NCBI GenBank assembly: GCA_018376445.1
Contig: JAHABL010000022.1
Coordinates: 1 to 5,933, forward strand
Reading direction: 5' to 3'
Source: Mycobacteriales bacterium
GTDB lineage: Bacteria; Actinomycetota; Actinomycetes; Mycobacteriales; Mycobacteriaceae
DNA: 5,933 nt
The notes beneath the pieces are model-generated. The model made no database searches. It saw nothing but the letters and a program-made list of their open reading frames with translations, and had not been told where the DNA came from. Positions within the stretch are counted from its first letter, which is position 1, and each line of letters begins with the position of its first letter. Below, in pieces: positions 5,757 to 5,933 of the stretch. The position numbers and the translations under genes were made by a program.

Positions 5757-5798
5757 GTTGGCCTGGTGCCCGCCAATTTAGGTGGGCACCAGGCCAAC
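5757..5798 (+). terminator. Strong hairpin terminator at operon end
   Basis: GTTGGCCTGGTGCCC (5757-5771) pairs perfectly with GGGCACCAGGCCAAC (5784-5798), a 15-bp stem. The 12-base loop can pair a further three positions (one G-U), leaving AAUUUA. No T-run follows on either strand, as is common for actinobacterial hairpin terminators. It lies about 100 bases after the GH172 stop and is the likely end of the transcription unit. The stem works equally on the minus strand. Confidence 0.75.
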
Positions 5799-5933
5799 AT
5801 GCTGCCCGCCTCATCATCCCCGACCCTGCTGCGCCACCCTGCCTACCCCCGTCTGCTCCTGGCACCCGATCTTGATGTCGCCCCTGCCCGCTACGCTCTG
5901 GGCCGTGGAGATCCCTGACGTCCTCGCCCTGGC
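5799..5933. other. Downstream region with no confident gene
   Basis: These 135 bases are C-rich. No RNA gene or repeat is visible. On the plus strand an ATG at 5875 opens a frame to the window edge (MSPLPATLWAVEIPDVLAL), with no good ribosome binding site before it; it could be the start of a neighbouring gene but I do not recognise it. The minus-strand frames are Arg/Gly/Gln-rich, as expected of non-coding shadows. Confidence 0.35.

Noticed and set aside
5506..5865. 119-codon minus-strand ORF across the GH172 3' end and terminator
   Set aside because: It runs through the perfect hairpin and is Arg/Gly/Ala-rich with no recognisable domain; antisense shadow.
1..5933. CRISPR array, tRNA, rRNA, insertion sequence or phage features
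   Set aside because: No regularly spaced repeats, transposase-like protein, terminal inverted repeats flanking a gene, or tRNA-like cloverleaf were found on reading both strands.

Overview
The window looks like a piece of an actinobacterial chromosome. It has a fairly high G+C content, C/G-rich third codon positions and strong GGAGG-type ribosome binding sites. A 21-codon fragment at the left edge resembles the start of an actinobacterial cardiolipin synthase. An Actinomycetaceae-like host is my guess, but the sequence does not fix the genus.

Layout: a minus-strand gene start (1-63, probable cardiolipin synthase) is followed by a 174-base divergent intergenic region holding two operator-like palindromes. 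Five full-length genes then run on the plus strand: a LacI-family regulator (238-1263), a lipoprotein sugar-binding protein (1376-2695), two CUT1-type ABC permeases (2743-3672 and 3672-4520, overlapping by one base) and a cytoplasmic DUF2961/GH172 glycoside hydrolase (4557-5654). Thirteen bases after the hydrolase stop, a strong ribosome binding site leads into a 19-codon ORF (5668-5727). A perfect 15-bp hairpin (5757-5798) probably ends the transcription unit. The remaining 135 bases hold nothing I can name, except a possible open frame running off the right edge.

How the genes work together (inference): the lipoprotein captures a di- or oligosaccharide outside the cell. The permease pair imports it, using an ATPase that is not encoded here and is probably a shared MsmK/MalK-type protein. 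The intracellular GH172 enzyme then splits it. Characterised GH172 enzymes act on alpha-D-fructofuranosides (difructose dianhydride I / inulobiose chemistry) or alpha-D-arabinofuranosides (mycobacterial-type arabinan), so the likely cargo is one of these furanoside oligosaccharides. The LacI protein probably senses the sugar or a product. The only operator-like palindromes lie before its own gene, which suggests an autoregulated unit reading through into the transporter genes. Hairpins before and after the binding-protein gene may set the relative expression of the transport genes. The substrate, the ATPase and the fate of the product cannot be read from this window.
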